This document shows, piece after piece, positions 23,067 through 32,432 of a stretch of 64,000 nt of DNA. The stretch is from NCBI GenBank assembly GCA_050261515.1, contig JBLNDJ010000042.1:1-64000 (forward strand), given 5' to 3'. The translations under genes and the position numbers were made by a program. The notes beneath the pieces were generated by a model, which saw only the letters and a program-made list of their open reading frames with translations, made no database searches and was not told where the DNA came from. This DNA comes from JBLNDJ01 sp050261515 (GTDB lineage: Bacteria; Acidobacteriota; Terriglobia; Bryobacterales; Bryobacteraceae). Numbering within the stretch: the stretch's first letter is position 1; each line of letters begins with the position of its first letter.

Positions 23067-26000
23067 TTGATTGTGAGAATCGGCACTTGTTGTGTCTTAT
23101 TGGCCGCGCTTGGCGCGTTTGCGGCGGACCGGCCCGAGTGGGACGACGTCGCGGTTGTGCAAGTGGGCGCCGAAAAACCGCACACCACGATGATGATCTA
23201 CCCGGACGCCGCGCTGGCGCGGACGGGCGACCGGACGCAGTCGCCGTGGTTCAAGCTGCTCAACGGCGACTGGAAATTCCACTGTTCCGAGAATCCGGCT
23301 TCGCGGCCCGCGGATTTCTTCCGCACCGATTACAGCGATGCCGCGTGGAAGACCATCCCCGTGCCGTCGAGCTACCAGATGCACGGGTGCGACATTCCGA
23401 TTTATACAAACATCATCTATCCATGGCCGCAGGACGCGGCGAAGCCTCCGCAGGTGCCGCACGAGAAGAACTCGGTGGGGTCGTACCGCACCACGTTCAC
23501 CGTACCCGCCGGGTGGAGTTCGCGACAGACGTTCCTTCATTTCGAGGGCGTCGATTCTGCGTTCTATGTGTGGGTGAACGGCCGGAAGGTGGGCTACAGC
23601 GAGGACAGCCGCACGCCCGCCGAATTCAACATCACCCGCTTCCTCAAACCGGGGGCGAACCAGCTTGCCGTCGAGGTCTACCGCTACAGCGACGGCGCGT
23701 TCCTCGAAGACCAGGACATGTGGCGGATGAGCGGAATCTACCGCGACGTGTATCTCTGGAGCACGGCCGCGCGCCACGTGCGCGATTTCGAGGTGCGCAC
23801 GGATCTGGACTCCGCATATCGCGACGCGACGCTGCGCGTGAAGGCTGAGGTCGTGGGCGCGGGCGCCGCATCGCTGACGCTCGAGATGGAGGGCGCGGCG
23901 CCGCAAACGAAGCAGGTTGCGGGCGGCACGGTCGAGTTCGCCGTTCCGGTCTCGAATCCGCGCAAGTGGACGGCCGAGACTCCCAACCTCTACCAATTGC
24001 TCCTGACGCTCAAGGATGGGGCGGGCAAAACCATCGAGGTGATTCCGTGGAAGGCCGGGTTCCGCAAGGTCGAGATCAGGAACGGGCGGCTGCTGGTGAA
24101 CGGCAAGGCGGTGCTGATCAAGGGCGTGAACCGGCACGAGCACAGCGCGGAGACCGCCAAGCGGGTGCCGCGCGAGCTGATGATCCGCGACATCGAACTG
24201 ATGAAGCAATTCAACGTGAACGCGGTCCGGACGTCGCATTACCCGAACGATCCGGTGTGGTACGAGCTGTGCGACCGCTACGGGCTCTACGTGATGGACG
24301 AGGCCAACATCGAGTGCCATCACTACGGAAACGATCCGGAGAACCGGCTGACCAACGATCCCGCGTGGATGCCCGTGTATCTCGACCGCGTGCGGCGCAT
24401 GGTGGAGCGCGATAAGAATCACGCGTCGGTGATCTTCTGGTCGATGGGGAACGAATCGGGCGACGGGCCGAACGCCGCGGCGTGCTACCGCTGGGCGAAG
24501 CAGCGCGACCCTTCCCGGCCGTTCCATTACGAGGGCGCGACGGCGCACGGCGGTTCGAATGCGGATATCAACTCATTCATGTATCCGTCCCAGAAGAGTG
24601 TGGTTGAGCTGGCGAAGAAGCGGCCGGACATGCCGCTCATCCTGTGCGAGTACACGCACGCGATGGGCAACTCCAACGGCGGCCTGCGCGAGTATTGGGA
24701 CATTTTCTATTCGGGCACGAACGCTCAGGGCGCGTTCGTGTGGGATTGGGTGGACCAGGGAATCCGCCTGCCGGTGCCGGAGAAGTACCGCGAGTCGTCC
24801 GGCATGGAAACGTTCCTGGCCTACGGCGGCTGGTGGGAAGACAAGGCCGGTATCCGGAACGACAACAACTTCAACAACAACGGCCTGATCGCGGCCGACC
24901 GCACGCCGCATCCCGGCCTGTATGCGATCAAGTACGTATACCGGAATCTGCACGCGCGGTTTTTGGGCCCGGCGACGGTGCGCGTGCGCAACTGGTTCGA
25001 TTTCACGAACGCGAAGGATATCGCCGAGGGACTGTGGGAGATCAAGGACGCCGCGGGCCGGACGGTCGCCTCGGGCAAGCTGCCCGAACTCGACATCGCG
25101 CCCGGCGCGGAGAAGAGCTTCGAGGTGCCCTACGGCGCGATCCGGCCCGAGCCCGGCGGCGAGTACTGGCTGAACGTGAGCTTCGTGCTGAAGGCCGGCA
25201 CAGCGTGGGCGAACAAGGGGCATGAACTCGCGTGGGAACAGTTCAAGCTGCCCGTCGAGGCGCCGCCCGCGCCGAAGGTGAATACGGCTGCGCTCGCGGC
25301 GCTCGATATCGACGAGCAGGGCGACGACGTGCGGCTCAGCGGGCCGGAGTTCACGCTGAACTTCGACAAGCGCGCGGGCGTGATCACGAACTACACCTAC
25401 AAGGGCGTGAAGCTGATCGACCGGGGGCCTGTGCCGGATTTCTGGCGCGCGATGACGGACAACGACCGCGGCGCGCTGAAGTCGCTGAACGTGCTGCCGG
25501 TGCCGAAGGGATTGCCGCCCGCGGGCACGCCGCCGCGAGACATCATGATCTGGCGGGACGCGGCGCTCAAGGTGGCCGGCGCCGAGGTGACGCGCGTCGA
25601 TGCGCGCACGGCGCGAATCGCGGTGCGGCAGGAGCTTCCGGATCTGGGCGCCAAGACGGCGGCCACCTACACGGTCTACGGCTCGGGCGACGTGATCGTC
25701 GAGACAAGCTACACACCCGGCTCGAAGCCGCTCCCGATGATGCCGCGCTTCGGCACGGAACTCGTGCTGCATGCGGGACTCGAGCGCATCGAGTGGTACG
25801 GGCGCGGTCCGGTCGAGACGTACCAGGACCGCAACTTCGAGCGGGTTGGGGTGTACTCGTCCACCGTAGATCGCGAATGGGTGAATTACTCGCGCCCGCA
25901 GGAGAACGGCAACAAGGTGGACGTGCGGTGGGTCGCGCTGACCAACGACCGGGGCGTCGGGCTGGCGGCCGTCGGGATGCCGCTGCTCAGCGCCGGCGCG

Positions 26001-26240
26001 AAGCACTTCACGAAGAAAGACATGGAAGAAGCCGAATACACGTTCGAAATTCCTCGCCAACCCGGAGTGTTTCTCAATCTCGACTTCGCGCAGATGGGCG
26101 TGGGCGGCATCGATAGCTGGAGCCTGAACGCCTATCCGCTCAAGCCCTACAGGCTGCCCGCCGATAGGGCGTATTCGTTCAAATACCGGCTCACGCCGGT
26201 CGAGGGCGACGTTGCCGCCAAAGTGAGGGAGAGTTTCTGA
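23067..26240 (+). CDS. GH2 beta-galactosidase (LacZ type), exported
   Basis: This is a 1057-residue LacZ-type glycosidase. The N-terminus (VRIGTCCVLLAALGAFAA) looks like a signal peptide, so the enzyme probably acts outside the cytoplasm. The domain order is N-terminal sugar-binding sandwich (about 60-230), Ig-like domain (about 235-335), TIM barrel (about 340-640), then the small-chain C-terminal domains (about 720-1045). The acid/base Glu463 is in SMGNESGDG and the nucleophile Glu528 in LCEYTHAMGN. The start codon is not ATG: TTG at 23067 or GTG at 23073. The stop overlaps the start of the next gene (TGATG), so the two glycosidases are translationally coupled. Natural substrate may be a plant or microbial galactoside. 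Confidence 0.92.
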   Translation: MIVRIGTCCVLLAALGAFAADRPEWDDVAVVQVGAEKPHTTMMIYPDAALARTGDRTQSPWFKLLNGDWKFHCSENPASRPADFFRTDYSDAAWKTIPVPSSYQMHGCDIPIYTNIIYPWPQDAAKPPQVPHEKNSVGSYRTTFTVPAGWSSRQTFLHFEGVDSAFYVWVNGRKVGYSEDSRTPAEFNITRFLKPGANQLAVEVYRYSDGAFLEDQDMWRMSGIYRDVYLWSTAARHVRDFEVRTDLDSAYRDATLRVKAEVVGAGAASLTLEMEGAAPQTKQVAGGTVEFAVPVSNPRKWTAETPNLYQLLLTLKDGAGKTIEVIPWKAGFRKVEIRNGRLLVNGKAVLIKGVNRHEHSAETAKRVPRELMIRDIELMKQFNVNAVRTSHYPNDPVWYELCDRYGLYVMDEANIECHHYGNDPENRLTNDPAWMPVYLDRVRRMVERDKNHASVIFWSMGNESGDGPNAAACYRWAKQRDPSRPFHYEGATAHGGSNADINSFMYPSQKSVVELAKKRPDMPLILCEYTHAMGNSNGGLREYWDIFYSGTNAQGAFVWDWVDQGIRLPVPEKYRESSGMETFLAYGGWWEDKAGIRNDNNFNNNGLIAADRTPHPGLYAIKYVYRNLHARFLGPATVRVRNWFDFTNAKDIAEGLWEIKDAAGRTVASGKLPELDIAPGAEKSFEVPYGAIRPEPGGEYWLNVSFVLKAGTAWANKGHELAWEQFKLPVEAPPAPKVNTAALAALDIDEQGDDVRLSGPEFTLNFDKRAGVITNYTYKGVKLIDRGPVPDFWRAMTDNDRGALKSLNVLPVPKGLPPAGTPPRDIMIWRDAALKVAGAEVTRVDARTARIAVRQELPDLGAKTAATYTVYGSGDVIVETSYTPGSKPLPMMPRFGTELVLHAGLERIEWYGRGPVETYQDRNFERVGVYSSTVDREWVNYSRPQENGNKVDVRWVALTNDRGVGLAAVGMPLLSAGAKHFTKKDMEEAEYTFEIPRQPGVFLNLDFAQMGVGGIDSWSLNAYPLKPYRLPADRAYSFKYRLTPVEGDVAAKVRESF

Positions 26241-28051
26241 TGCGCACGTTTGTGCTGTTTTTAGCGGCTCTGCCGCTGCTCGCCCAGAACGCCGTCTTCG
26301 ATTCGAGCGGCAGGCTCACGCATCTGGTGTACGACGGCGAGGAGTTTCCCGTCCGCACCACGCTCGCCGCGACGTTGCGCGGGCGCACGAAGGTCGTCAC
26401 GCTGGGTGAGACCTCGGGGTCGCGGGACAGGCGCGCTCCAGACCACTGGACCGGCGCGCTCGAGCCCGAGCCGGGCCTGCGCGCTGCGTACGAACAGACC
26501 GTAACCACGCGCGGGGGCAAGACCGAGATCGTGCTACAGACAACGAATTCGCCCGGTGTGAAGCTCTACTTCGTGCTCCAGGTGCCGTGGGAGAAGTTCG
26601 CCGGCGGCACGGCGCTCGGGCGCGCGCTGCCGCGGATCAAGCCGGCCGGGCCCGTCGTCGCTAGCGGCACTGCGCGGTCCGTGCGGCTGGAGAACGCCGC
26701 GCGCGACCGCGCGCTCACGGCCGAGTTCGACGCCGGGAGCACGGTCGAGATCCGCGACGAATGGGACAAGTCCGGCCACTTCTATACCGTGTGGGTCGCG
26801 CTTAACGGCGGCGCGCTGCGAACCACGCTTTCGCTTGAGGGCAAGGCCGACCACGCGCCCGCCACGCTCGCGGTGAACGCCGCGAACCACCGCTACAAGT
26901 TCGACGGCTTCGGCGGCAACTACTGCTTCGAGATCGAATCGCCCACCACCGCGTACACGCTGAAGAATCTGAAGGTGCGCTGGGCGCGTACGGAAATGAC
27001 GCTGCTCGACTGGTCGCCGGAGAACGACCGGCCAGGCACGCGGCTGCGGCGCGAATTCGAGCTGGCGAAACAGATCCAGGGCATGGGGATTCCGTACATC
27101 ATCTCGATCTGGCGTGTGCCGGCGTGGGCCGTGGTGGACTCCGCGGAGTCCCCGTTCCGCAACCGGCACCGCATCGCGATGGCGAAATGGGACGAGTTGG
27201 TGGAGGCGATCGGGCAGTATCTCGTCTACGCGAAGCAGAAGTACGGCGTCGAGCCCGATATGTTTTCGTTCAACGAAGCGAACATTGGGATCAACGTGCT
27301 GCTCACGCCGGAGGAGCATCGCGACGCGATCAAAAGCATGGGCCGGCGGTTCGCGTCGCTGGGATTGAAGACGAAGCTGCTGCTCGGCGATGCGACCGGG
27401 CCCGCGGGTACGCACGTTTGGGCGCTCGCGGCGGCGAACGATCCCGAGGTGAGGCCGTTCATCGGGGCCGTCGGGTTCCACTCCTGGGACGGTGGAACGC
27501 CCGAGCAGTACAAGGCATGGGGCGATCTGGCGGACTGGCTCGACCTGCCGCTGCTCGTGACCGAACTGGGCGTGGACCCGTTCTCCTACCGCAGCACGAT
27601 GTACGATTCCTACGACTACGGGCTCCACGAGGTGCGGATGTACCAGGAACTGCTGCTCCACGCGCGCCCGCGCGGCACCATGCAGTGGGAGTTCACGGCC
27701 GACTACGGCCTCGTGCGCGAGGACGGCGCCGAGATCACTCCCACACCGCGATTCTGGATCGTGAAGCACTTCACGGACCTGACGCCGCGGGATTCCGAGG
27801 CGCTCGAGACGCGTTCGAACCGCGACGATGTGCTGGTCACCGCGTTCGCGAAGGGCGGGCAGTATGCCGTCCACATCGCGAACATGGGGGCGGAGCGCGA
27901 AGCGGCGATCGAGGGATTGCCCGCGGGATCGTGGCGTGTGGTGAGCACGACGGAGGCGGAGCAATTCCGCGAGCTGGCGCCGCTTGCTCCCGCCGGGGGC
28001 ACGCTGAAGCTGCGCCTCCCGGCCCGGTCGCTGCTGACGCTAACGCGCTAA
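26240..28051 (+). CDS. GH30-like glycoside hydrolase, exported
   Basis: This 603-residue protein has a signal peptide (MRTFVLFLAALPLLAQ). An N-terminal beta-rich part (to about 215) precedes a clan GH-A barrel that opens with KFDGFGGNYCFEIES, the GFGG pattern typical of GH30. Likely acid/base Glu346 is in FSFNEANIG and nucleophile Glu442 in LLVTELGVD; both lie at the ends of strands 4 and 7 as expected. A beta-sandwich closes the protein. GH39 or an unassigned GH-A family is possible. Its start overlaps the beta-galactosidase stop, implying that both act on the same glycan. The last 12 bases overlap the convergent peptidase gene. Confidence 0.82.
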   Translation: MRTFVLFLAALPLLAQNAVFDSSGRLTHLVYDGEEFPVRTTLAATLRGRTKVVTLGETSGSRDRRAPDHWTGALEPEPGLRAAYEQTVTTRGGKTEIVLQTTNSPGVKLYFVLQVPWEKFAGGTALGRALPRIKPAGPVVASGTARSVRLENAARDRALTAEFDAGSTVEIRDEWDKSGHFYTVWVALNGGALRTTLSLEGKADHAPATLAVNAANHRYKFDGFGGNYCFEIESPTTAYTLKNLKVRWARTEMTLLDWSPENDRPGTRLRREFELAKQIQGMGIPYIISIWRVPAWAVVDSAESPFRNRHRIAMAKWDELVEAIGQYLVYAKQKYGVEPDMFSFNEANIGINVLLTPEEHRDAIKSMGRRFASLGLKTKLLLGDATGPAGTHVWALAAANDPEVRPFIGAVGFHSWDGGTPEQYKAWGDLADWLDLPLLVTELGVDPFSYRSTMYDSYDYGLHEVRMYQELLLHARPRGTMQWEFTADYGLVREDGAEITPTPRFWIVKHFTDLTPRDSEALETRSNRDDVLVTAFAKGGQYAVHIANMGAEREAAIEGLPAGSWRVVSTTEAEQFRELAPLAPAGGTLKLRLPARSLLTLTR

Positions 28052-30202
28052 GACCCGATCAAAGAACTCCACCAGCGCGCGGTCGAAGTGCTTGCGGCCG
28101 CGCGCGAGGCCGTGACTCTTGTTCGGGTAGACGAGCATCTCGAAGGGCCGGCCCGCGTCTTCGAGCGCGGCGGCCATGCGCATCGAGTTCTGGAACAGCA
28201 CGTTGTCGTCCTCGATGTTGTGCGCGATGAGCAGCTTCCCCTTGAGCTTCGCCGCCGCCTTCAGGAGCGAAGTTTTTTCGTAGCCTTCGGCGTTCTCCGA
28301 CGGCAGGCCCATGTAGCGTTCGGTGTAGATGCTGTCGTAGTTGCGCCAGTCGGTCACGGGAGCGCCCGCGACGCCGGCAGCAAACACATCAGGCGCATTC
28401 AGCATCGCGTTCAGCGTCATGAAACCGCCGTAGCTCCAGCCGTGGATGCCGATGCGCGCGGGGTCGGCGATGCCCATTGATACGAGGTGGCTCACACCGT
28501 CTCTCTGGTCCTGAAGCTCCTTGAAGCCGAGATTGCGGAACACGGCGGATTCCCATATGTGGCCGCGCCCGGCCGAGCCGCGGCCGTCGAGCATCCACAC
28601 CGCGAAGCCGCGCTGCGCGAGCGCCTGCTCCGTGGTCAGGGCGCCGTACCAGCGGTTGGCGACCGTCTGGGCGTGCGGCCCGCCGTACACAGCGACGACC
28701 ACCGGGTACTTCTTCCCGGGCTCGAAGCCCGCGGGCTTGATCAGCCGGCCGTAGAGCAGGGCCCCGTCGGACGCTCTCAGCTCGACGATCTCGGAGGGCA
28801 GCACGACATACTCGTCGAGCGCCGTGCGGTCGGCCCCGTCAAAGACGGCGATCTCGCTGCCGTCGCTGCCGTACAGCGTACGCCGCGGCGGTTCGGTGAG
28901 GCTCGAAAAACTGTCGAGATACGCGCCGCACTTCGGCGCCATCGAAATCGAGTGCGTGCCCGCGGGGCCGGTGATGCGGCGCTTGCCGCTGCCGTCCAGC
29001 CGCACCGAGTAGAGCTGGCGCTCGAGCGGGCTCGCCTCGGTGGAAACGTAGTAGAGCAGCCCGCGCGGCTCGTCCACGCACTCGGACGCGCTCACCTCCC
29101 ACTCGCCGCGCGTGAGCTGCGCGAGCAGCTTTCCTTCGATCGAGTAGCGGTAGACGTGGTTGAATCCGTCGCGCTCGCTCGTCCAGAGAAACTCCTTGCC
29201 GCCTTTGAGGAACCGCACGTCGTCGCGCACGTTGATCCAATACGGATCGCTCTCGCGAAGCACGCTGCGCGTTGTGCCGTCCGCGACGCCGGCGATCAGA
29301 AGATCGCGCCGGTTCTGCACGCGATTGAGCCGCTCGACCGCGAGGCCGGAGGAATCCGGCAGCCAGTAAACGCGTGCCAGCAGGGCGTCGCGCGTCTCGC
29401 CCGCGCTCATCCAACGCGTAGGACCGCCCTCCGCGGGAACGATGCCGAGCATCACGTCCGCGTTCGGGTCGCCCGGTTTCGGATACCGCTGCGGCTCGAA
29501 CCGTGCCGGGAAGCGCGTCAAATCGACCTGCGGATAGACGGGCTCGCGGCTGACGTCGAACTGGAGGTACGCGATCGATCGCGAATCGGGCGACCACCAG
29601 TGAGCCGTGCCGAGGTCGAGCTCCTCCGGGTAAACCCAGTCGAGCTCCGCGTTGAGGCGCGTATCGGAGCCGTCGCTGGTGAGGCGCGTGACCTTGCGCG
29701 TGGCGATCTCCATGGCGTAGAGGTCGTGCGCGCGGCGGAAGGAAACGCGCAGGCCGTCGGGCGAGACCTTCGGGTCGCGCTCGGCTTCGGGTGTGGCGGT
29801 GAGCTGGGTCCATCCGCCCGCGGCGATGCGAAACAGGAACAAGTCGCCACCCGCGCTGAGCAGGAGTTCCTTGCCGGAAGGCATCCACTGCACGTCCTGC
29901 TCGCGCACGCCGCGGTTCTCGAACTCGAACCGTTCGGATTTCGGGACCGCGGTAGCGGCGGCGGCGACGGCGCTCATCGCCACCAGATCGCGCTTCGACT
30001 TCGAGGCGACTTCGTAGAGCCGCAGCTTGCCGCCCTCGTGGAACACGAATCGCGACCCATCGGGCGACCAGACGGGAGTGCCCGGTTGCGCGCGCGCGGG
30101 CCGCTCGGCTTCGAGCGCCTCGAGCGTCACGGGCTTCTTCTCTGCGGCGGCCGCGGCGAGCGCGCACGCAGCCAGCGTCAGGGCAAGCGGCAGACGGGAC
30201 AT
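28040..30202 (-). CDS. Dipeptidyl-peptidase IV-like serine peptidase (S9B)
   Basis: This 720-residue exported peptidase has a signal peptide (MSRLPLALTLAACALAAAAA). A beta-propeller (about 40-470) is followed by an alpha/beta hydrolase domain (about 480-720). The catalytic triad is Ser590 in GWSYGG, an Asp in EDDN (665/666) and His697 in NKSHG. The propeller carries the S9B double glutamate that binds the peptide amino terminus (YPEEL, Glu193-Glu194). It should remove X-Pro or X-Ala dipeptides from peptides in the periplasm. The start was set at MSRLPL; the frame is open far upstream, but that part is antisense to the enolase-type gene. A TACAAT -10-like element lies 9 bases before the ATG. 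Confidence 0.93.
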   Translation of the reverse strand: MSRLPLALTLAACALAAAAAEKKPVTLEALEAERPARAQPGTPVWSPDGSRFVFHEGGKLRLYEVASKSKRDLVAMSAVAAAATAVPKSERFEFENRGVREQDVQWMPSGKELLLSAGGDLFLFRIAAGGWTQLTATPEAERDPKVSPDGLRVSFRRAHDLYAMEIATRKVTRLTSDGSDTRLNAELDWVYPEELDLGTAHWWSPDSRSIAYLQFDVSREPVYPQVDLTRFPARFEPQRYPKPGDPNADVMLGIVPAEGGPTRWMSAGETRDALLARVYWLPDSSGLAVERLNRVQNRRDLLIAGVADGTTRSVLRESDPYWINVRDDVRFLKGGKEFLWTSERDGFNHVYRYSIEGKLLAQLTRGEWEVSASECVDEPRGLLYYVSTEASPLERQLYSVRLDGSGKRRITGPAGTHSISMAPKCGAYLDSFSSLTEPPRRTLYGSDGSEIAVFDGADRTALDEYVVLPSEIVELRASDGALLYGRLIKPAGFEPGKKYPVVVAVYGGPHAQTVANRWYGALTTEQALAQRGFAVWMLDGRGSAGRGHIWESAVFRNLGFKELQDQRDGVSHLVSMGIADPARIGIHGWSYGGFMTLNAMLNAPDVFAAGVAGAPVTDWRNYDSIYTERYMGLPSENAEGYEKTSLLKAAAKLKGKLLIAHNIEDDNVLFQNSMRMAAALEDAGRPFEMLVYPNKSHGLARGRKHFDRALVEFFDRVLAR

Positions 30203-30256
30203 GAACTGTCGATTGTAACCCTTGCCGCCAAACGCCGGATGCGATAGCTTGCGGAG

Positions 30257-31462
30257 ATGAATCGCCGGACGTTTTTTCGTGCGGCCGCCGCGGCAGCGGC
30301 CCTCCCGATCGCGCGCGCTTCCGAGACGCGCCTGAAGATCACGCGCATACGCTACTACCGCGACCCGCGATCGGCGCCGCAGGTGAACCAGAGTTCGCAC
30401 ATCGTCACCATCGAGACCGACCAGGGCGTGACCGGCATCGGCGAGGGCGGATCGAAGGATGCGATCGAGCAGTGCGCGGCCATGCTGATCGGCGAGGACG
30501 CCTCGCGCATCGATCATCTCTGGCAGTTGATGTATCGAGGCCTGTTCTACCCGGCCGGTCGCGAGAAGGTGGACGCGATCGGCGCGCTCGACCTCGCCCT
30601 GTGGGACATCAAGGGCAAAGCCCTCGGCGCGCCGGTTTACGAGCTGCTCGGCGGCCTCGCGCGCGATCACGTCGAGTGCTACTCGACGGCCTTCCCGCGC
30701 CAGGGGAGCACGCGGGAAACCGCGCGCGCTTGCATCGAGGCGGGATTCCGCGCCTTCCGCACGGGCCTGGGCGATGCGCCGAACGGCGCGGCGTTCGACT
30801 CGCACAAGGCCGTCCGCGACACCTATGAGCACTGCAAGGAAATTCGCGAGGGCGTCGGCAAGGACGGCGACTGGGCCATCGACTACCATACCCGGCTCGA
30901 TTTCGCCGATGCCGTGCGGATGAGCGCGCTGCTCGAGCCGCTCGAGCCGTACTTTGCCGAGGACCTCGTTCGCTCGGAGAATCCGGCCGTCTACCGGACG
31001 CTGCGCCCGCAGGTGAAGATTCCGATCGCGGCCGGCGAGCAGTTCGGCGCGCGGTGGGACGTCAATGAACTGGTCGAGCAGCACCTGATCGACTATGCGC
31101 GCGTGACGCTGCCTAACGTGGGCGGCATTACGGAGTTCATGAAGATCGCCGCGCTGTGCGAGACGCACTACGTCGGATTGATCCCGCATTTCACCGGGCC
31201 GGTGGCCGAGGCCGCGCTGGTGCATGCGTGCTCGGTCTTCTCCGGGCCGGTGCTGATGGAGATTCTGGGCGCGGGCCCGCGCGAGCTGCCGCACCTGCCG
31301 CGCCACTACGATTTCCGCAACGGAAAGTTGTGGCCCAACCGCCGCCCCGGCCTGGGCGTGGAGTTCGACCCGAAGCGGCTCACGATGATCGCGGAGATCA
31401 CCGAACACGCTGCGCCGGTGCCGTTGTTCCACCGGCCGGACGGCTCCTTCACGAACTGGTAA
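30257..31462 (+). CDS. Enolase-superfamily (mandelate racemase-like) protein, Tat signal
   Basis: This 401-residue member of the enolase superfamily has a twin-arginine signal (NRRTFFRAAAAAAALP). The capping domain is followed by the barrel (about 130-370). Metal-ligand candidates are Asp in AIDYHTRLD, Glu in YFAEDLV and Glu in AAGEQFGARWD, with the general base His in IPHFTGPVAEAA. This pattern fits sugar-acid dehydratases such as galactonate dehydratase, but the substrate cannot be told. Export by Tat is unusual for these enzymes yet recurrent in Acidobacteriota. Its position beside glycosidases fits use of released sugars or sugar acids (inference). Confidence 0.85.
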   Translation: MNRRTFFRAAAAAAALPIARASETRLKITRIRYYRDPRSAPQVNQSSHIVTIETDQGVTGIGEGGSKDAIEQCAAMLIGEDASRIDHLWQLMYRGLFYPAGREKVDAIGALDLALWDIKGKALGAPVYELLGGLARDHVECYSTAFPRQGSTRETARACIEAGFRAFRTGLGDAPNGAAFDSHKAVRDTYEHCKEIREGVGKDGDWAIDYHTRLDFADAVRMSALLEPLEPYFAEDLVRSENPAVYRTLRPQVKIPIAAGEQFGARWDVNELVEQHLIDYARVTLPNVGGITEFMKIAALCETHYVGLIPHFTGPVAEAALVHACSVFSGPVLMEILGAGPRELPHLPRHYDFRNGKLWPNRRPGLGVEFDPKRLTMIAEITEHAAPVPLFHRPDGSFTNW

Positions 31463-31476
31463 CAGAGCAGGCGCGT

Positions 31477-31484
31477 GCTATAGT
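31477..31484 (+). promoter_or_regulatory. -10-like element GCTATAGT
   Basis: GC-TATAGT ends 12 bases before the ATG at 31497 and only 3 bases before the ATG at 31488. It therefore argues for 31497 as the real start of the FkbM gene. Confidence 0.5.
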
Positions 31485-31496
31485 CGGATGTTTCCC

Positions 31497-32402
31497 ATGA
31501 AACGCGCCCTCAAAACTCTCGCCCTGCTGCTCATCCTTGCAGGGGTGGTTTATATCTATCCTCCGATCCGTCTTGCCGCACTCACGCTGGCCGGGCGCTC
31601 CACTGTGTGCCCGTTCTCCGAGGCCGTACGCAGCGCACAGAACCTGAGCGACCAGGTCGATATCAACCGGCGGATGGTCAAGCAGAGCCGCATGCTCGAG
31701 CAAGACCCCGCGGGCTTCCACCTTTGGGATACGCCGCAGGGTAAATACTGGATTCCCGCCGGAAGCGACTACGCGCTGCCGTGGGACCTCGCCGAGCAGG
31801 AGCGCAAGATTTACGGGACCGGCGCGCGCGGCGTGCATCCGGGCGACATCGTGCTCGACTGCGGCGCTAACGTCGGCGTGTTCACGCGCGTGGCCCTGAA
31901 GGCCGGGGCGAAGAAGGTGGTCGCGATCGAGATCGCGCCCGAGAACCTCGAATGCCTCCGCCGGAATTTCAAGGAAGAGATCGCGGCGGGGAGCGTGGTG
32001 CTCTACCCCAAGGGCGTCTGGGATAAGGACGATTTCCTTACGCTCAACGTGGACCCGCAGAACTCCGCGGCCGACAGCGTGGTGATGCGGCCCGAGAGCT
32101 CGCGCCAGGGCCCGCGCGTCGAGCTGACCACGATCGACAAGCTCGTCGGCGAGCTGAAGCTCGAGCGGGTTGATTTCATCAAGATGGATATCGAGGGCGC
32201 CGAGCAGCACGCGCTGCGCGGCGGCCGGGCGACGATCGCGGCGTATCACCCGCGTATGTCGCTCTCGGCCTACCACCGGCCGGACGACCCGGTGAAGATT
32301 CCCGAGCTGGTCAAGGCCGCGTGGCCGGGATACGGGATGGAGTGCGGCCCCTGCGCCGACGCCAAGACGTTCATCCGGCCGGACGTGCTGTACTTCTACT
32401 GA
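31497..32402 (+). CDS. FkbM-family SAM methyltransferase with N-terminal membrane helix
   Basis: This 301-residue protein has one N-terminal hydrophobic helix (about 8-25) and an FkbM-type methyltransferase domain (about 110-290). Motifs are VLDCGANVGVFTRVA (SAM-binding loop), VVAIEIAPEN and IKMDIEGAEQHAL, the last being the family hallmark. FkbM enzymes methylate hydroxyl groups of glycans or polyketides. The helix suggests attachment to the membrane with a cytoplasmic domain, perhaps acting on a lipid-linked sugar (inference). The start at 31497 is preferred over 31488 because of the -10-like element. The next gene follows after 30 bases. Confidence 0.85.
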   Translation: MKRALKTLALLLILAGVVYIYPPIRLAALTLAGRSTVCPFSEAVRSAQNLSDQVDINRRMVKQSRMLEQDPAGFHLWDTPQGKYWIPAGSDYALPWDLAEQERKIYGTGARGVHPGDIVLDCGANVGVFTRVALKAGAKKVVAIEIAPENLECLRRNFKEEIAAGSVVLYPKGVWDKDDFLTLNVDPQNSAADSVVMRPESSRQGPRVELTTIDKLVGELKLERVDFIKMDIEGAEQHALRGGRATIAAYHPRMSLSAYHRPDDPVKIPELVKAAWPGYGMECGPCADAKTFIRPDVLYFY

Positions 32403-32432
32403 GCTCCGCGCCGTTCGCGTAACCTGGAAGGG

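Noticed and set aside
30203..31432. In-frame N-terminal extension of the DPP-IV-like gene
   Set aside because: It is antisense to the enolase-superfamily gene and would bury the signal peptide at MSRLPL.
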